64,000 nt of DNA, taken from Molanna angustata. Taxonomy: Eukaryota; Arthropoda; Insecta; Trichoptera; Molannidae. Below, one piece after another: positions 10,320-22,320 of this stretch; positions within the stretch are counted from its first letter, which is position 1, and each line of letters begins with the position of its first letter. A model generated the notes under the pieces. It was not told where the DNA came from, did no database searches, and worked only from the letters and a program-made list of their open reading frames with translations. Position numbers and translations under genes: made by a program. The DNA is taken from the NCBI GenBank assembly GCA_963576475.1, contig OY754990.1, positions 5,361,756-5,425,755 on the forward strand. Direction: 5' to 3'.

Positions 10320-10800
10320 ACATACATACATACCATCACACCGAATCCCTTCTTGGGGTAGGCAGAGAAGACCGAACGCCAGACACCTCTATCTTGACAT
10401 ACATGTTTTGCCTCATTTACATCCATGCATCGCGTCATACATGCCCTCCTATTATTCTGACTTCGTATATTACCATCTTTCAAAATCTCATTTATATGAT
10501 CATGCCAACACCACCTCTCATTCCACTCTTTTCAGCCTTGTACATTTTCTTTGTCAGGCGCTCATCGTTCATTCTCTCCATATGTCCGAACCATCGTAGT
10601 GTATTTACTTTCATTCTACTCACAATATCTCTTTCAATCTTGCATTCTCGTCTGATGTCCACATTCCTTATCCTATCATAGATCGTTCTACCACACATTC
10701 GTCTTAGGGACCTCATTTCCACAGCGTTAATTTTACTTTCATGCGTCTTCTGCCATGTCCATGTCTCACTTGAATTAAACACAATGGAAAAAATAGACAT
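10320..10800 (-). pseudogene. RTE-like LINE C-terminus, family A (diverged copy)
   Basis: The minus-strand frame 10492-10803 reads ...SSETWTWQKTHESKINAVEMRSLRRMCGRTIYDRIRN...NTLRWFGHMERMNDERLTKKMYKAEKSGMRG, then a frameshift. The 3' coding end and TATG-type terminus lie at 10320-10400. It starts just after the RT catalytic domain, so no polymerase motif remains. More diverged than 4185-4571 or 21798-22320. Confidence 0.8.
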
Positions 10801-10860
10801 CATATAAACATACGCAAGACAGTAAAAAAATAGTTGTCGTGTCGGTCAACACAAATGAGA

Positions 10861-11230
10861 CTAAATGCCCATCCGGGCCCAAAAAGCCGCAAACTGCTTT
10901 GCGTTGTCCTCTAGGTGGGCTCGTTCATTAAGAGTGTCCCAATCACACTGGCCAGGAGCCATTGGACATGCTAGGAGGTGCTCGCTGTCCTGCGTTTGTC
11001 CACAGTCGCACATCGCGTCTTCAACCATTCCCCATCTTTGGAGGTTTTTCCTTGTACGGCCTATTGAGGGTCCACATTGGCCACGGTTGGTCATGTCCTG
11101 GGGGGCAGTGCTTCAGTTGGTGTATTAAAAATGGCCCCTTGTGTGCCCTCCGTTGTGTCACTCTTGCAGTCTTAGGAGTATCTGCTAGGGGTTTGGTCGT
11201 ATTTAGGAAACTTCTCCAAGATTTGAGACT
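10861..11230 (-). pseudogene. LINE ORF2 C-terminal remnant with C-x-C-G...H tail
   Basis: The minus-strand frame 10861-11094 reads ...IGRTRKNLQRWGMVEDAMCDCGQTQDSEHLLACP, a typical LINE tail (TR.NL.RWG...C.CG...HLL.CP). Upstream, 11095-11230 continues in another frame with a 'SLKSWRSFLNTTKPLADTP'-like stretch. This segment is GC-richer than its surroundings, as coding DNA from a LINE would be. Dead copy. Confidence 0.7.
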
Positions 11231-11264
11231 AATGCTATAGTCCTCACGATACGTTACTTAAAAA

Positions 11265-11360
11265 ATTATTAATTTTTTTAATGAATATGCCCTTGTTGAA
11301 TAAGTACATATACATACATCTTCCTACGTTCCATTTATGCTTGTGCCTTTTGTTTGGAAT
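11265..11360 (-). mobile_element. SINE family A, 3' half only
   Basis: Reverse copy of the family-A body: 'aagtacatatacatacatct', TCCTACGTTCC and TTATGCTTGTGC. The tRNA-like head is absent. Confidence 0.6.
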
Positions 11361-11478
11361 ATTTTCAGAATATTCGTGAAATGTGTTTCGTGAAATTATC
11401 TTTGATATAAATATTATATTACGAAAACTTGGTAGATAATTATAATTCAATACCTTTTATTTACACACATAAATTCAT

Positions 11479-12005
11479 TGCTAACAAACCTTTTTTAACC
11501 TTAAAAAAAGTTTGTTAGTAATGAATTTATGTATATAAATAAAAATTCCACTAATTCACAAGTCCTATTCTGTAGATGCTCTTTGCTAACTATCCTCTTT
11601 TAACCTTAAAAAAAGTTTTGCTAACAAACCTTTTTTAACCTTAAAAAAAGTTTGTTAGTAATGAATTTATGTATATAAATAAAAAGTCCACTAATACACA
11701 AGTCCTATTCTGTAGATGCTCTTTGCTAACTAACCTTTTTTAACCTTAAAAAAAAGTTTTGCTAACAAACCTTTTTTAACCTTAAAAAAATGTTTGTTAG
11801 TAATGAATTTATGTACATAAATAAAAAGTCCATTAATTCACAACGTGTTATTCTGTAGATGCTCTTTGCTAAGTAACCTTTTTTAACCTTAATATAAGTT
11901 TTGCTAACAAACCTTTTTTAACCTTAAAATGTTTGTTAGTAATGAATTTATGTATATAAATAAAAAGTCCACTAATTCACAAGTCCTATTCTGTAGATAC
12001 TCTTT
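11479..12005. repeat. tandem repeat, 141-142-bp unit, about 3.7 copies
   Basis: GCTAACAAACCTTTTTTAAC starts at 11479, 11620, 11761 and 11903. Each unit holds an internal inverted repeat (CTAACAAACC..TTTT against AAAAAAAGTTTGTTAG) and the string GTCCTATTCTGTAGATGCTC. The third boundary has a 1-bp change in spacing. No coding. Confidence 0.9.
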
Positions 12006-12469
12006 GAGTGAAACGCGTCAGTGGTCAATACTTTTAAATTAGTGGAAAAAAGTTAAAAAAATGTGTTTTACTTATTTTTAAGTAATTTTATATAATTGAT
12101 TTATATATCATATTATACTATGAAAATTTATCGAAGACAAGATTCATTGTTAACAGACACCGCATAGCCACACATGGTGTTCAACCCTGTCTCAACAACT
12201 TACATCTTTTCCATTAAATTCCTCTATGTTCCAGTTTCGTGAGTCAAGACAATTTGCGGGACAGCAGTTGGAAAGATCCTGGGTAAGATTTGACCCTGTC
12301 TAGGTTTTGAGGTCATCGCGGTGGATGTTGGGATCGTGGTGGAATATCTTTGGTTTTATTCCAGTGGACTCTCATGTTGACGATGTCTGCGGCGATGAAT
12401 CAGTCATGGTCGGAAGATAGATTACTTCTTGAGAGCTTTCCATTAATTGATTTTATTAATAATCCTTAC

Positions 12470-12560
12470 AAAACTGCTGTAGAACCGACAATGATTTATA
12501 GCGCCGATTGCTGGACTTAAAAGAATGCACGAACCAAAAATTACAAGCATTCATCTATTT
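12470..12560 (+). pseudogene. tiny RTE-like LINE relic
   Basis: Plus-strand translation gives AVEPTMIYSADCWT then a stop and KNARTK, resembling the 'V.P.M.YGSE.WT..K...' motif downstream of the RT active site. Only a trace of an old copy. Confidence 0.4.
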
Positions 12561-12596
12561 TTTGACACGTGTTAAGTCAATGAATAAAATAATAAG

Positions 12597-13436
12597 CAGG
12601 CCAAGTCAGTAAAAAAGTCGAGATCCGACAACGTATCGCCGCTCTTCTCGCCATGTTTACGCCCGTGACGACAATTCGTAGTCACTAAGCGCTGTCGAGT
12701 TCGTAAATGCACTTATTAGTATTTGTCGCCGTTAGGCTGGCTTGCGGTACATTTTTAAATTATCATTTATGGCAATACACAATATTTTCCCCATGATTTG
12801 AATAAATGTCAATTTTTTACATAAATTTGTTAAATAAATATAATATGGTCATATTTTTAAGCACGAAAGCAAGTTATAATACGATTATTTTTTTTACTAA
12901 AAACTACGCAGCGTGTTATTTTTTTTATTAAAAACTACGCCGAATTTTCTTTTGTAAAGTGTTAAAATACATATTTGATAAAATAGCATACAAGAATACT
13001 TTCTCAAAATCAAAAATTATTTCAAATCTGTACCTACGGAAAACATTTACGGACGCATATTTCCAATAAATATATAACCATATAAAACTTTTGTTACGCG
13101 GTAATTAGCAATAAATGAATTACGCGGAATATTTAAGGGGTTTGAAGAATCTCTTAAACGGCGTTGATTAACCCGTTTATATAATTATTCTCAAAATAAA
13201 TATGAAATTCGGCATTGTTCACGTAAAAAATGACATTTAATTCAACATGGCGGCGGTGTTAGATCTTGTCTCTCGACTCGATGTCGACCCAATCTCGCCG
13301 TCAAATAAGTGGGCGAGAACGATTCGACGCGTTATCTGCTTAGTGACTACCAAAACTGTCAAAATATCGACTAGTCGATATTTTGGCAGTTAATCTCGAC
13401 ATTTATCGGTCGAGATCTACTTACAGACTTAGCCTG
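12597..13436. mobile_element. 840-bp inverted-repeat element
   Basis: It begins CAGGCCAAGTCAGTAA and ends with the complement of CAGGCTAAGTCTGTAA. Inside each end is a second inverted pair: GTAGTCACTAAGC (about 12691) against GCTTAGTGACTAC (about 13337). A 34-nt near-perfect palindrome sits near the right end (13356-13389, centre ATCGACTAGTCGAT). No transposase reading frame. Probably a non-autonomous DNA transposon; target duplication not clear. Confidence 0.55.
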
Positions 13437-13499
13437 AAGGACGTTTGTTAAAAATTCGACCAACTTAGTAAGTAATAACTTAGTAGGTATTTTTTTATT

Positions 13500-13727
13500 T
13501 TATTTTTATTTTATATGCTTCTCGGGCAACTAACAGGTACTATGTCAAATAATTATTTAACACGCACCCAATAACAAGTTGCCACATTCTGGAGACTTAC
13601 GATATTAATCGTCTCACAGATCCAGACTGAAAAAACAATTTTAAAAACTGTGTCTCCACCGGGAATCGAACCCGGGACCCTTGGATCAGCAGTCAGATAT
13701 CCAACCAACTGAGCCACGAGGGCCGAC
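13500..13727 (-). mobile_element. tRNA-derived SINE, family B, full-length copy
   Basis: Reverse orientation. The head at 13655-13727 has box A (TGGCTCAGTTGGTTGG) and box B (GGGTTCGATTCCC). The body CAGTTTTTAAAATTG, TTTTCAGTCTGGATCTGT and an A/T-rich tail of AAAAT units reach down to about 13500. The tRNA-like fold is well preserved. Confidence 0.85.
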
Positions 13728-14350
13728 AATACGTTTATACGTTAAATACAATACAATACAATACGTTAGTATACGTTTGTAAGTAAGAATTTTTAATACC
13801 TATCGTTACTATTTTAGTTGTAGGTACTTATCTAGTTGCGCGTTTAGTAAGCTTTTAACGAAATCTTATAAGTAATACCGTTATTCTATCGTTCCATATT
13901 ATATTTGAGGAATACTGCGAAAATCACAGAGTGATTTTGAATTATCTACCTTTAAATGAATGAAATGTTCGCATTAACAAAGTCCATATTGAACATCACA
14001 AAATCATCCCTTATAAATTGTTCGGCGTACTCTCTCTCATTGTAACATAATCTTTGTAAGGCTTATCAAGCTTATATTCACTCAGATTTATTCAACGCAT
14101 GAGCGTATATGAGCTCTTGTTAATGTTCAATCGGATAATCTCTGTGAAAATACTAATTAATTAATCCAATATATTAATTTATAAGACAGCAGACTTACAA
14201 ATTTATAATTTCTAAGTAATATTGCATATGAAATAATAATTAAGATCGGTTTTGAAAACAGGGACATGTTCTCAATACGTTCTTAGCTTGCCTTAATCTT
14301 AAAAATGTATAAATCAGTATTCAATTATAATCCAATCTTAATCTTTCTTT

Positions 14351-14987
14351 ACACTGAAAAAAAATTTATGTTAAAATTAACAGAACTATAGTGACTACAA
14401 AACAATTCGTTTTGTGCTTCATAATATTAAAAAAGAGATATTCCCACATGTCTGAAAAGAAAAGTGTTTCAAACATGTATCCTGCCTGTGCTTACGTATG
14501 GTCTGGAAACTATAACGCTAACTGCGAGGACCGTACATAAGCTAAGATGCACTCAGAGATCCATGGAAAGGCAAATGATAGGCGTAAATCTAAGAGACAA
14601 AATTAGAAATGAAGAAATCAGACGCCAGACAAGAGTTGTTGATGTCATGGATCGAGTTGCAAAACTTAAATGGCAATGGGCAGGTCATGTTGCCAGACAG
14701 GGTACGGACAGATGGGCACCCAGAATTCTAAATTGGAGACCATGGGATATGAAAAGGGGAATAGGCCGGCACCAGAATACGTAGGTCGATGATATTGTTC
14801 CTGTCGCTGGAAGCAGATGGGTTCAAAAAGCCCAAAAAAAAGACGAGTGGAAACTCTTAGAAGAGGCCTACATCCAGCAGTGGAGAGATGACTGAGAAGA
14901 AGAATGTTTTGTGTGTTTAACCAAACAGTACAGTCAATATAAATAATTCAATACTTAACTTACCAGAATTTGACGTATTCCAGTGTA
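14351..14987. mobile_element. MITE (TIR CACTGAAAAAAA) split by an RTE fragment
   Basis: The left part 14351-14425 matches 42450-42530 (CACTGAAAAAAA, 'ttaaaattaac.gaacta', GTGACTACAAAAC, ATTCGTT). The right part (about 14910-14987, 'gtttaaccaaacagtaca', ending CAGTGTA) continues the match. An RTE fragment lies between them, so the MITE is older than that insertion. Confidence 0.55.
14430..14900 (+). pseudogene. RTE-like LINE C-terminus, family B, frameshifted
   Basis: Frame 14464-14784 reads ...CILPVLTYGLETITLTARTVHKLRCTQRSMERQMIGVNLRDKI...KLKWQWAGHVARQGTDRWAPRILNWRPW. It then shifts frame and ends near 14895 in a GAAGAAG tail. It aligns by eye with the C-terminus of the copy at 60213-61272. 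The RT active site is missing. It sits inside the MITE at 14351-14987. Confidence 0.8.
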
Positions 14988-15082
14988 GTATTACCTACAG
15001 GGTGTGAATATGAACTTTTTTATTGTAATTTAATATTTTCATTTTTATTGTTATTTTATCATTTATTGTAAGTAATATTATG

Positions 15083-15335
15083 TTAACCTCGGCTGCAGGA
15101 TGAAACTTTATCTATTACAGAAACCGAATGTATTGTGATGTTGTATTTTTCATCCTGCAACTGATGGTGTGGCCTATCAGCGGAGATAGGCAATACCATC
15201 AGTTGTTTATCATAGATCTTTTTATCACAAATTCGTCTCAGTGACTTCATTACAACCTCGTTAATTCTACTTACATGCGTCTTCTGACATGCCCATGTCT
15301 CACTACCATACATTAGAGCCGGTATGATGATAAAA
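15083..15335 (-). pseudogene. RTE-like LINE relic, family A, joined to part of a dispersed repeat
   Basis: Minus-strand 15185-15313 reads MYGSETWACQKTHVSRINEVVMKSLRRICDKKIYD, the family-A segment after the RT active site. Below about 15180 it changes into unrelated sequence. 'ttaacctcggctgcagg' (15081-15098) matches the dispersed element at 61575-61595. Confidence 0.6.
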
Positions 15336-15393
15336 CGATAGTGAAATTATGATTGGGTAATATTAATAATTATACTCTGTCTATGATCATTGT

Positions 15394-17049
15394 TTTCGGC
15401 TGTCTCGTAAGAGCCGGGTAATATAAAATAAAACAGGCAACAATAACATCTCACATAGTTCACCAATGAGGTTCACTATCACACATTCTGAATGTAGTGT
15501 TTCGAGTGTCTCGTAAGAGCCGGGTAATAGAAAATACAACAGGCAATAATAACATCTCACATAGTTCAGCAATGAGGTTCACCATCACACATTCTGAATG
15601 TAGTGTTTCGGGTGTCTCGTAAGAGCCGGGTAATAGAAAATACAACAGACAACAATAACATCTCACATAGTTCAGCAATGAGGTTCACCATCACACATTC
15701 TGAATGTAGTGTTTCGGGTGTCTCGTAAGAGCCGGGTAATAGAAAATACAACAGGCAACAATAACATCTCACATAGTTCAGCAATGAGGTTCACTATCAC
15801 ACATTCTGAATGTAGTGTTTCGAGTGTCTCGTAAGAGCCGGGTAATAGAAAATACAACAGGCAACAATAACATCTCACATAGTTCAGCAATGAGGTTCAC
15901 TATCACACATTCTGAATGTAGTGTTTCAAGTGTCTCGTAAGAGCCGGGTAATAGAAAATACATCAGGCAACAATAACATCTCACATAGTTCAGCAATGAG
16001 GTTCACCATCACACATTCTGAATGTAGTGTTTCGGGTGTCTCGTAAGAGCCGGGTAATAGAAAATACAACAGGCAACAATAACATCTCACATAGTTTAGC
16101 AATGAGGTTCACCATCACACATTCTGAATGTAGTGTTTCGGGTGTCTCGTAAGAGCCGGGTAATAGAAAATACAACAGGCAACAATAACATCTCACATAG
16201 TTCAGCAATGAGGTTCACTATCACACATTCTGAATGTAGTGTTTCGAGTGTCTCGTAAGAGCCGGGTAATAGAAAATACAACAGGCAACAATAACATCTC
16301 ACATAGTTCAGCAATGAGGTTCACCATCACACATTCTGAATGTAGTGTTTCGGGTGTCTCGTAAGAGCCGGGTAATAGAAAATACAACAGGCAACAATAA
16401 CATCTCACATAGTTCAGCATTGAGGTTCACCATCACACATTCTGAATGTATTGTTTCGGGTGTCTCGTAAGAGCCGGGTAATAGAAAATACAACAGGCAA
16501 CAATAACATCTCACATAGTTCAGCAATGAGGTTCACCATCACACATTCTGAATGTAGTGTTTCGGGTGTCTCGTAAGAGCCGGGTAATAGAAAATACAAC
16601 AGGCAACAATAACATCTCACATAGTTCAGCAATGAGGTTCACCATCACACATTCTGAATGTAGTGTTTCGGGTGTCTCGTAAGAGCCGGGTAATAGAAAA
16701 TACAACAGGCAACAATAACATCTCACATAGTTCAGCAATGAGGTTCACCATCACACATTCTGAATGTAGTGTTTCGTAAGAGCCGGGTAATAGAAAATAC
16801 AACAGGCAACAATAACATCTCACATAGTTTAGCAATGAGGTTCACCATCACACATTCTGAATGTAGTGTTTCGGGTGTCTCGTAAGAGCCGGGTAATAGA
16901 AAATACAACAGGCAACAATAACATCTCACATAGTTCAGCAATGAGGTTCACCATCACACATTCTGAATGTAGTGTTTCGGGTGTCTCGTAAGAGCCGGGT
17001 AATAGAAAATACAACAGGCAACAATAACATCTCACATAGTTCAGCAATG
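15394..17049. repeat. 106-bp satellite array, 16 units
   Basis: Head-to-tail units start near 15394, 15500, 15606, 15712, 15818, 15924, 16030, 16136, 16242, 16348, 16454, 16560, 16666, 16772, 16869 and 16975. All are 106 bp except the one at 16772 (97 bp, a 9-bp deletion) and the last, partial one. Each contains TCTCGTAAGAGCCGGGTAAT, CAACAGGCAACAATAACATC and TCACACATTCTGAATGTAGT. Overlapping open frames repeat every 106 bp because the unit carries no stop in one frame. They are not genes. One unit equals an internal part of the dispersed element at 23935-24240. Confidence 0.95.
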
Positions 17050-17092
17050 TGGTTATTTCGAGATGTTATGAAAGAAGAATAAAATATATTTT

Positions 17093-17250
17093 TTAATTTT
17101 GTCAATGCTGACGGTGTTGAATATGTAGAATTCCATAATGGGTATTTTAACCAGTTGATAAGGGCCTAATAAGCTGAAACGGTCGTCCTGGACTCAGGAA
17201 AAAATATATATGTAGACCAAATCATTTGTTTGATTTAAAATACCCATAAT
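17093..17250 (+). mobile_element. Penelope-like short element with hammerhead-like core (copy a)
   Basis: Shares the block 'tatgtagaattccat' (17122-17135) and the core 17151-17191 with copies b-d. Core layout: CCAG (17151-17154), UUGAUAAG, stem II GGC/GCU, GAAAC (17176-17180), GGUC, GUC (17185-17187), CUGG (17188-17191), with CCAG pairing CUGG. The core is enclosed by a 16-bp inverted repeat (ATAATGGGTATTTTAA at 17135-17150 and its near-complement at 17235-17250). It lies about 45 bp past the end of the 106-bp satellite. Confidence 0.55.
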
Positions 17251-17630
17251 AAAATAAATGTTGACTAAAATAAATTCTTCAGATGCTTCTAGACAATTCT
17301 TAAATAAAACTACGATTTTCCTTCAAACCTCAACTAAATCTTTTCCCTCAAAAAAAAAAACACATGGTAAGATGGTTTATTTCACTGCCGATAATAGGGT
17401 ATAGTTTTTCGTAAACTCCTGGTGGATATTTCTAATTTCCTTAGATTGAATTATTGAGCCAACGGTAGATTTATTTGATTCCGTCTGAACGTCTGTTCGT
17501 GTCTTTGGCATGCAAGATTAATTTATTAACTAGTTTGTCTTTGGGTAACTTACATTGATCTATACATTGTCTTAAGTTATATCATTCTCCTCTATCAACC
17601 TGGTTCTGGAAAGTAAAGATTTCAGAAATA

Positions 17631-17935
17631 AAGGAAAACTAATAGTGGAGAGTCTGTGAGTATCATGTGGAGATTGTATACTGTAAGTTTCCTAGTGATG
17701 TTTCTATACTCTCCAGTACTGCTTTAGTAATAGTGGAGAGTCATGTATTCACAATGTTTAACCATATCTATATTATTGATAATTCTCTGTCTGTGAGTAT
17801 CATGTGGAGATTGTATACTGTAAGTTTCCTAGTGATGTTTCTATACTCTCCAGTACTGCTATAGTAATAGTGGAGAGTCATGTATTCACAATGTTTAACC
17901 ATATCAATATTATATATAATTTTCTGTCTGACTGT
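17631..17935. repeat. 137-bp direct duplication within family-L-related sequence
   Basis: GTCTGTGAGTATCATGTGGA starts at about 17653 and again at about 17789, with nearly identical sequence through both units (ending near 17925). The unit holds 'agtggagagtcatgtattca', which relates it to the family-L sequence at 57840-57870. No coding. Confidence 0.8.
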
Positions 17936-18424
17936 TGAAAAAATGAAAAAGTTATCTTGTATTTTGAAAAGCGCTTCTATTACTCTCTCACGCAATAAGT
18001 GTTATTTTTTATAACCTCGTAAATATTTTTTACGTCGAATTAAAAAAATGAAAAAGCATTTATTTAATGCGGAAATATGTAAAATAATACTTAAATCCGG
18101 CACTAATCTGTCATTTGAAACAAACAAAAGTGAAAAAATAAACGGTATGTTTGAAATTCAAAGCAATTAATTTAATTCCCTGTGTTTGTTTGTGACAATT
18201 GTATAGTTTGTAAAGTTGCGTGTCGGAGATTTTCATATTTATATTCGTGATTAAAAATGCATATATTTGGTATTTAAATTTTCACTTTGATTTGAGTTTT
18301 GATAGGCTATTAGTTCACCGTTATACATACATACCAACACGTTTAGCAAGTTCTAGCGGGGTTTGTAGAGGGAAAATCATTCACCAATTCTGGCAGACAG
18401 ATCGCAAAACTTATATGATTTATT

Positions 18425-18787
18425 TTTATTGACAATAACATCTCAATAGAGACGAAGTTGGGGTATTATAGAAGAACCTGGAACTCACGACCTGCCTTCG
18501 GCTGGTTTACATACGTGAACACTTTATGCGCTTGCGCAACGTTCACCAATTATGCCTTTATTGAGTTCCCTTATTAATTTATTTTTTAAAAGTCCTATAT
18601 ATTTGAATAATGTGTAAACATTTCACCTGAATTATACGAAATTATACTATTGCCATCTATCAGGTAACGAAGAAACCTTTTTGTAACGCCATCGATTGAG
18701 AAATAAATGGATTTATTTGTTAACAATGTAAGCAACAGTTCTATAATATCCCAACTTCGTCTCTATCGAGATGTTATTGTCAATAAA
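18425..18787. mobile_element. MITE family M with about 45-bp terminal inverted repeats
   Basis: The left end TTTATTGACAATAACATCTC and the segment AGAGACGAAGTTGGGGTATT return inverted at 18740-18787. The inner sequence includes CTTCGGCTGGTTTAC, GCGCTTGCGCAACGTTCACC and TTTTTGTAACGCCATCGATT. Related pieces: 23310-23555, 48950-49130 and 62985-63870. No coding. A non-autonomous DNA transposon. Confidence 0.8.
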
Positions 18788-19080
18788 ACTATCGTTTGAC
18801 TCCCTACAGGGAAAAAAATATAATGTTTGCGTATATGCAATTAAAAAATATATTCATAAAAATATATTGTTGAACGTTTTAACAGTTGTTTGATTTGTGT
18901 GAAACTCATAAATGGAATTTTGTATGTCTTATTTATTTATTTATTTATGGTTACAAACTGTCACAATTCAAAAATATATTTAATCAGATAATTGATCACC
19001 CGCATTAAGACAAATTAAAAAATCAAATATAGAACCGGTTTCGTGCAACGCACATTTTCAAGTCAAAACATACACGAATT

Positions 19081-19389
19081 ATGGTGAATCCGAATCAAAA
19101 TGATTTAGGAAAGGATTTTTTTTATTTTATATGTAGAGCGTGTGGTGTTGGGAGTAGCAGTATGCTAAAGAAATTCAATGATAACCTCAATTTGTTAATG
19201 GGATCTTGTATATTATGTTCATTTTTATGTCATAAAAATTATGGAAATATAAACATAATAAGAAAATACTCTAATAGGGATTATTAATAGCAGTCTCTGC
19301 GAGTGTATGATTAGTGATGAGACACTGGATCATTTATTTCTTAAATGCCCCCTAAACGATAGGTCCTTTTTTACCGACCTCACAAATAA
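19081..19389 (+). pseudogene. LINE C-terminal remnant cut by a Helitron-like insertion
   Basis: After a worn first part, 19285-19385 reads SLCECMISDETLDHLFLKCPLNDRSFF, the C-x-C...ETLDHLF-x-KCP tail found in I/Jockey-type LINEs. It ends exactly where the Helitron-like element begins (19390). Confidence 0.65.
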
Positions 19390-20396
19390 TCCAACTGTCG
19401 ATTTGTTCAGGAGAACTTTGTTCTCTTAACATATCGACAATGTATCAAGCCAGAATACGCGAGAATTGTATGGAGAGGTCTACTTTTTTCACGGCTTTTC
19501 CAACTTTGAAGTAAAAAAACACCAACTTAGAGGCTTCGCAGCATATATGTTCCATACACGGATTTACTCAGAATTCGGAGTAGAACATTTCGTGTGTCTG
19601 TGTGTGTGTGTCTGTGTGTCTGTGTGTGTGTGTGTCCGTCCCCCCCTTATAACTTTTGATCTGCTCAATTTACAGAGCCTAAAATTTCAGAATATATAAA
19701 CAGTTACAGGCCTACAAAACTTTTATACTCGGAATTTTGAATTTTTGTTTCAGTCAGGGGTTATTAACTTTTGAATTTTTATTTTATTTTTCCATATATC
19801 TCAGAAACCATAAACGCTAGAACGCTGAAAATTGGTACAAACATAGACAAATACAAAATCTCAAATCAGTTTTTTCAAAAAAATTCCAGGGTTTCTCAAA
19901 CATTTTTTATTAAGAAAAATATTTTTTTTATGATAAATTTATGAGTTTAACTGCCTATATTTCCAAAACTTTTACAATTATCGAAAAAAGCCGAAACACC
20001 CCAACTAGATAATTTAATTTTATATAAAAAATATTAACATTGTAGCAGTACATCTCAAATTTTTTTTAACAATTTTTATAAAAATTGAATTTAGTGACGA
20101 CATCGCTTCATACAATTTGTATGGTAGTCACCTATACACAATATCAAAGAAGACTTAATAGTTTGATACTTCATCTCTAAACATACAATATACATATACC
20201 ATCATGCTGTTCTTATATTCCGGGTAGGAAAAAAAGACTGACCTCCATACTATCCTATCTTGACTACCTAGGTACTAGGTACAACTAAATATCATAAAAT
20301 AATAAATAATTTGTATTTATGGGTTTGGTACTTATTCTTCATCTATACATACTATCGCTGTCGACAGTTGGATCTCATGTGTTACATGCAACTAGT
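19390..20396 (+). mobile_element. Helitron-like non-autonomous element, copy 1
   Basis: Starts TCCAACTGTCGATTTGTTCA and ends CATGTGTTACATG (5-bp stem hairpin), CAA, CTAG, with A before and T after. That is the classic TC...CTAG, A/T insertion pattern. A 12-bp subterminal inverted pair, TCCAACTGTCGA at the 5' end and TCGACAGTTGGA before the hairpin, frames the element. Inside is a TG/TCTG microsatellite followed by CCGTCCCCCCCTTATAACTT. It shares most of its length with 39602-40685 and 44817-45826. No Rep/helicase sequence, so it would depend on another element. Confidence 0.75.
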
Positions 20397-21170
<774 letters not shown>

Positions 21171-21797
21171 AATTAATATACAAAAATAATGTAGGTTTCT
21201 CTATTAAGATAATTTAATATGTTAACTTAAATGGCTGAGAACACTCTTAACGGGTGAAGAGCCAAAAAAAAATACTTTGTTAAAATAATAACACAAATTA
21301 GCGCGTTTTTTGTCAAAGACTCGCCTCTTTCAACATTATGTTTTTGTATAGGCCAATAAATTCCAACAACTCTTGTTGTAACGCCCGTGGAATTCCGTCA
21401 ATTCTCTAGAAATCCATACATTAATTTCTCAACTCCTTTGATATTATACATACAACGATGTTATACCCATATTAGATAGTCGCGTGTTTGACTGTTGTAT
21501 GTTTGATAATATTAAAGACCATATTTTAGTAATAAAACATTCGGTTTAATTATAATTACGGGGAGTTTGGGGAGTTTTTATACATACGACGTGTCACGAT
21601 AATGGGCTCAACGAACCTTAATTGGATTTCAGAAAAATAACATTTTTTGATATAAGCTGTTTTATTTAAATAGCTTCAACAATGAAAATTTGTTATACAT
21701 TTTCAAGCGATTTTAAATAATAATATGTAAACATTTATTGGGATAAAAAAAGCAGTTTGCATATAAAGAGAATAATAAACATTTATTGGGACAAAGG

Positions 21798-22320
21798 ATG
21801 CCAAAGTTGCCATTCATAACGCCATCGTAGTGCCAACCCTGACGTATGCAAGTGAAACCTGGACATGGCAGAAGACGCATGAAAGTAGAATAAATGCAGT
21901 TGAAATGAGATCGTTAAGAAGGATTTGTAATAGAACGATGTATGACCGGGTAAGAAACGAGGATATAAGGAAAGAATGTAAGATTAAGAAAGATGTCATT
22001 ACTAGAATGAAAGTGAACACATTGAGATGGTTTGGTCACATGGGGAGAATGAATGAGGAGCGCCTGACGAAGAAAATATACAGAGCGGAAAGGAATGGAA
22101 TGAGAGGTCGGGGACGCCCAAGAAAGGGATGGCACGACCATGTGAACGAAATTTTGAAAGACGGAAATGTTAGAAGTGTGAGCAATAGACGAACATGTAT
22201 GAGACGATGCATGAATGTGGACGAGGCGAGGGATGCGTGCCAGGATAGAAAAATGTGGCGTTCGGTTCTCTCTGCCTACCCCGCAAGGGACATGGCGTGA
22301 TGGTATGTATGTATGTTTGT
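21798..22320 (+). pseudogene. RTE-like LINE C-terminus, family A, best-preserved copy
   Basis: The open frame 21830-22300 (156 codons) reads MPTLTYASETWTWQKTHESR...RRICNRTMYDRVRNEDIRKE...NTLRWFGHMGRMNEERLTKK...RGRGRPRKGWHDHV...PARDMA. This is the C-terminal tail of an RTE-type ORF after the RT active site, ending in GGCGTGATGGTATGTATGTA. It is inserted in the TTTATTGGGACAAA array (unit halves at 21797 and 22321). The first Met is not a natural start because the copy is 5'-truncated. It probably has no function. Confidence 0.85.

Noticed and set aside
15387..17047. Many overlapping minus-strand frames of about 72 codons starting MLNYVRCYCC
   Set aside because: They repeat exactly every 106 bp because they translate the satellite unit; no independent evidence of coding.
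15394..17049. CRISPR-like array
   Set aside because: Units are directly tandem with no unique spacers, the unit is 106 bp long, and the surroundings are eukaryotic.
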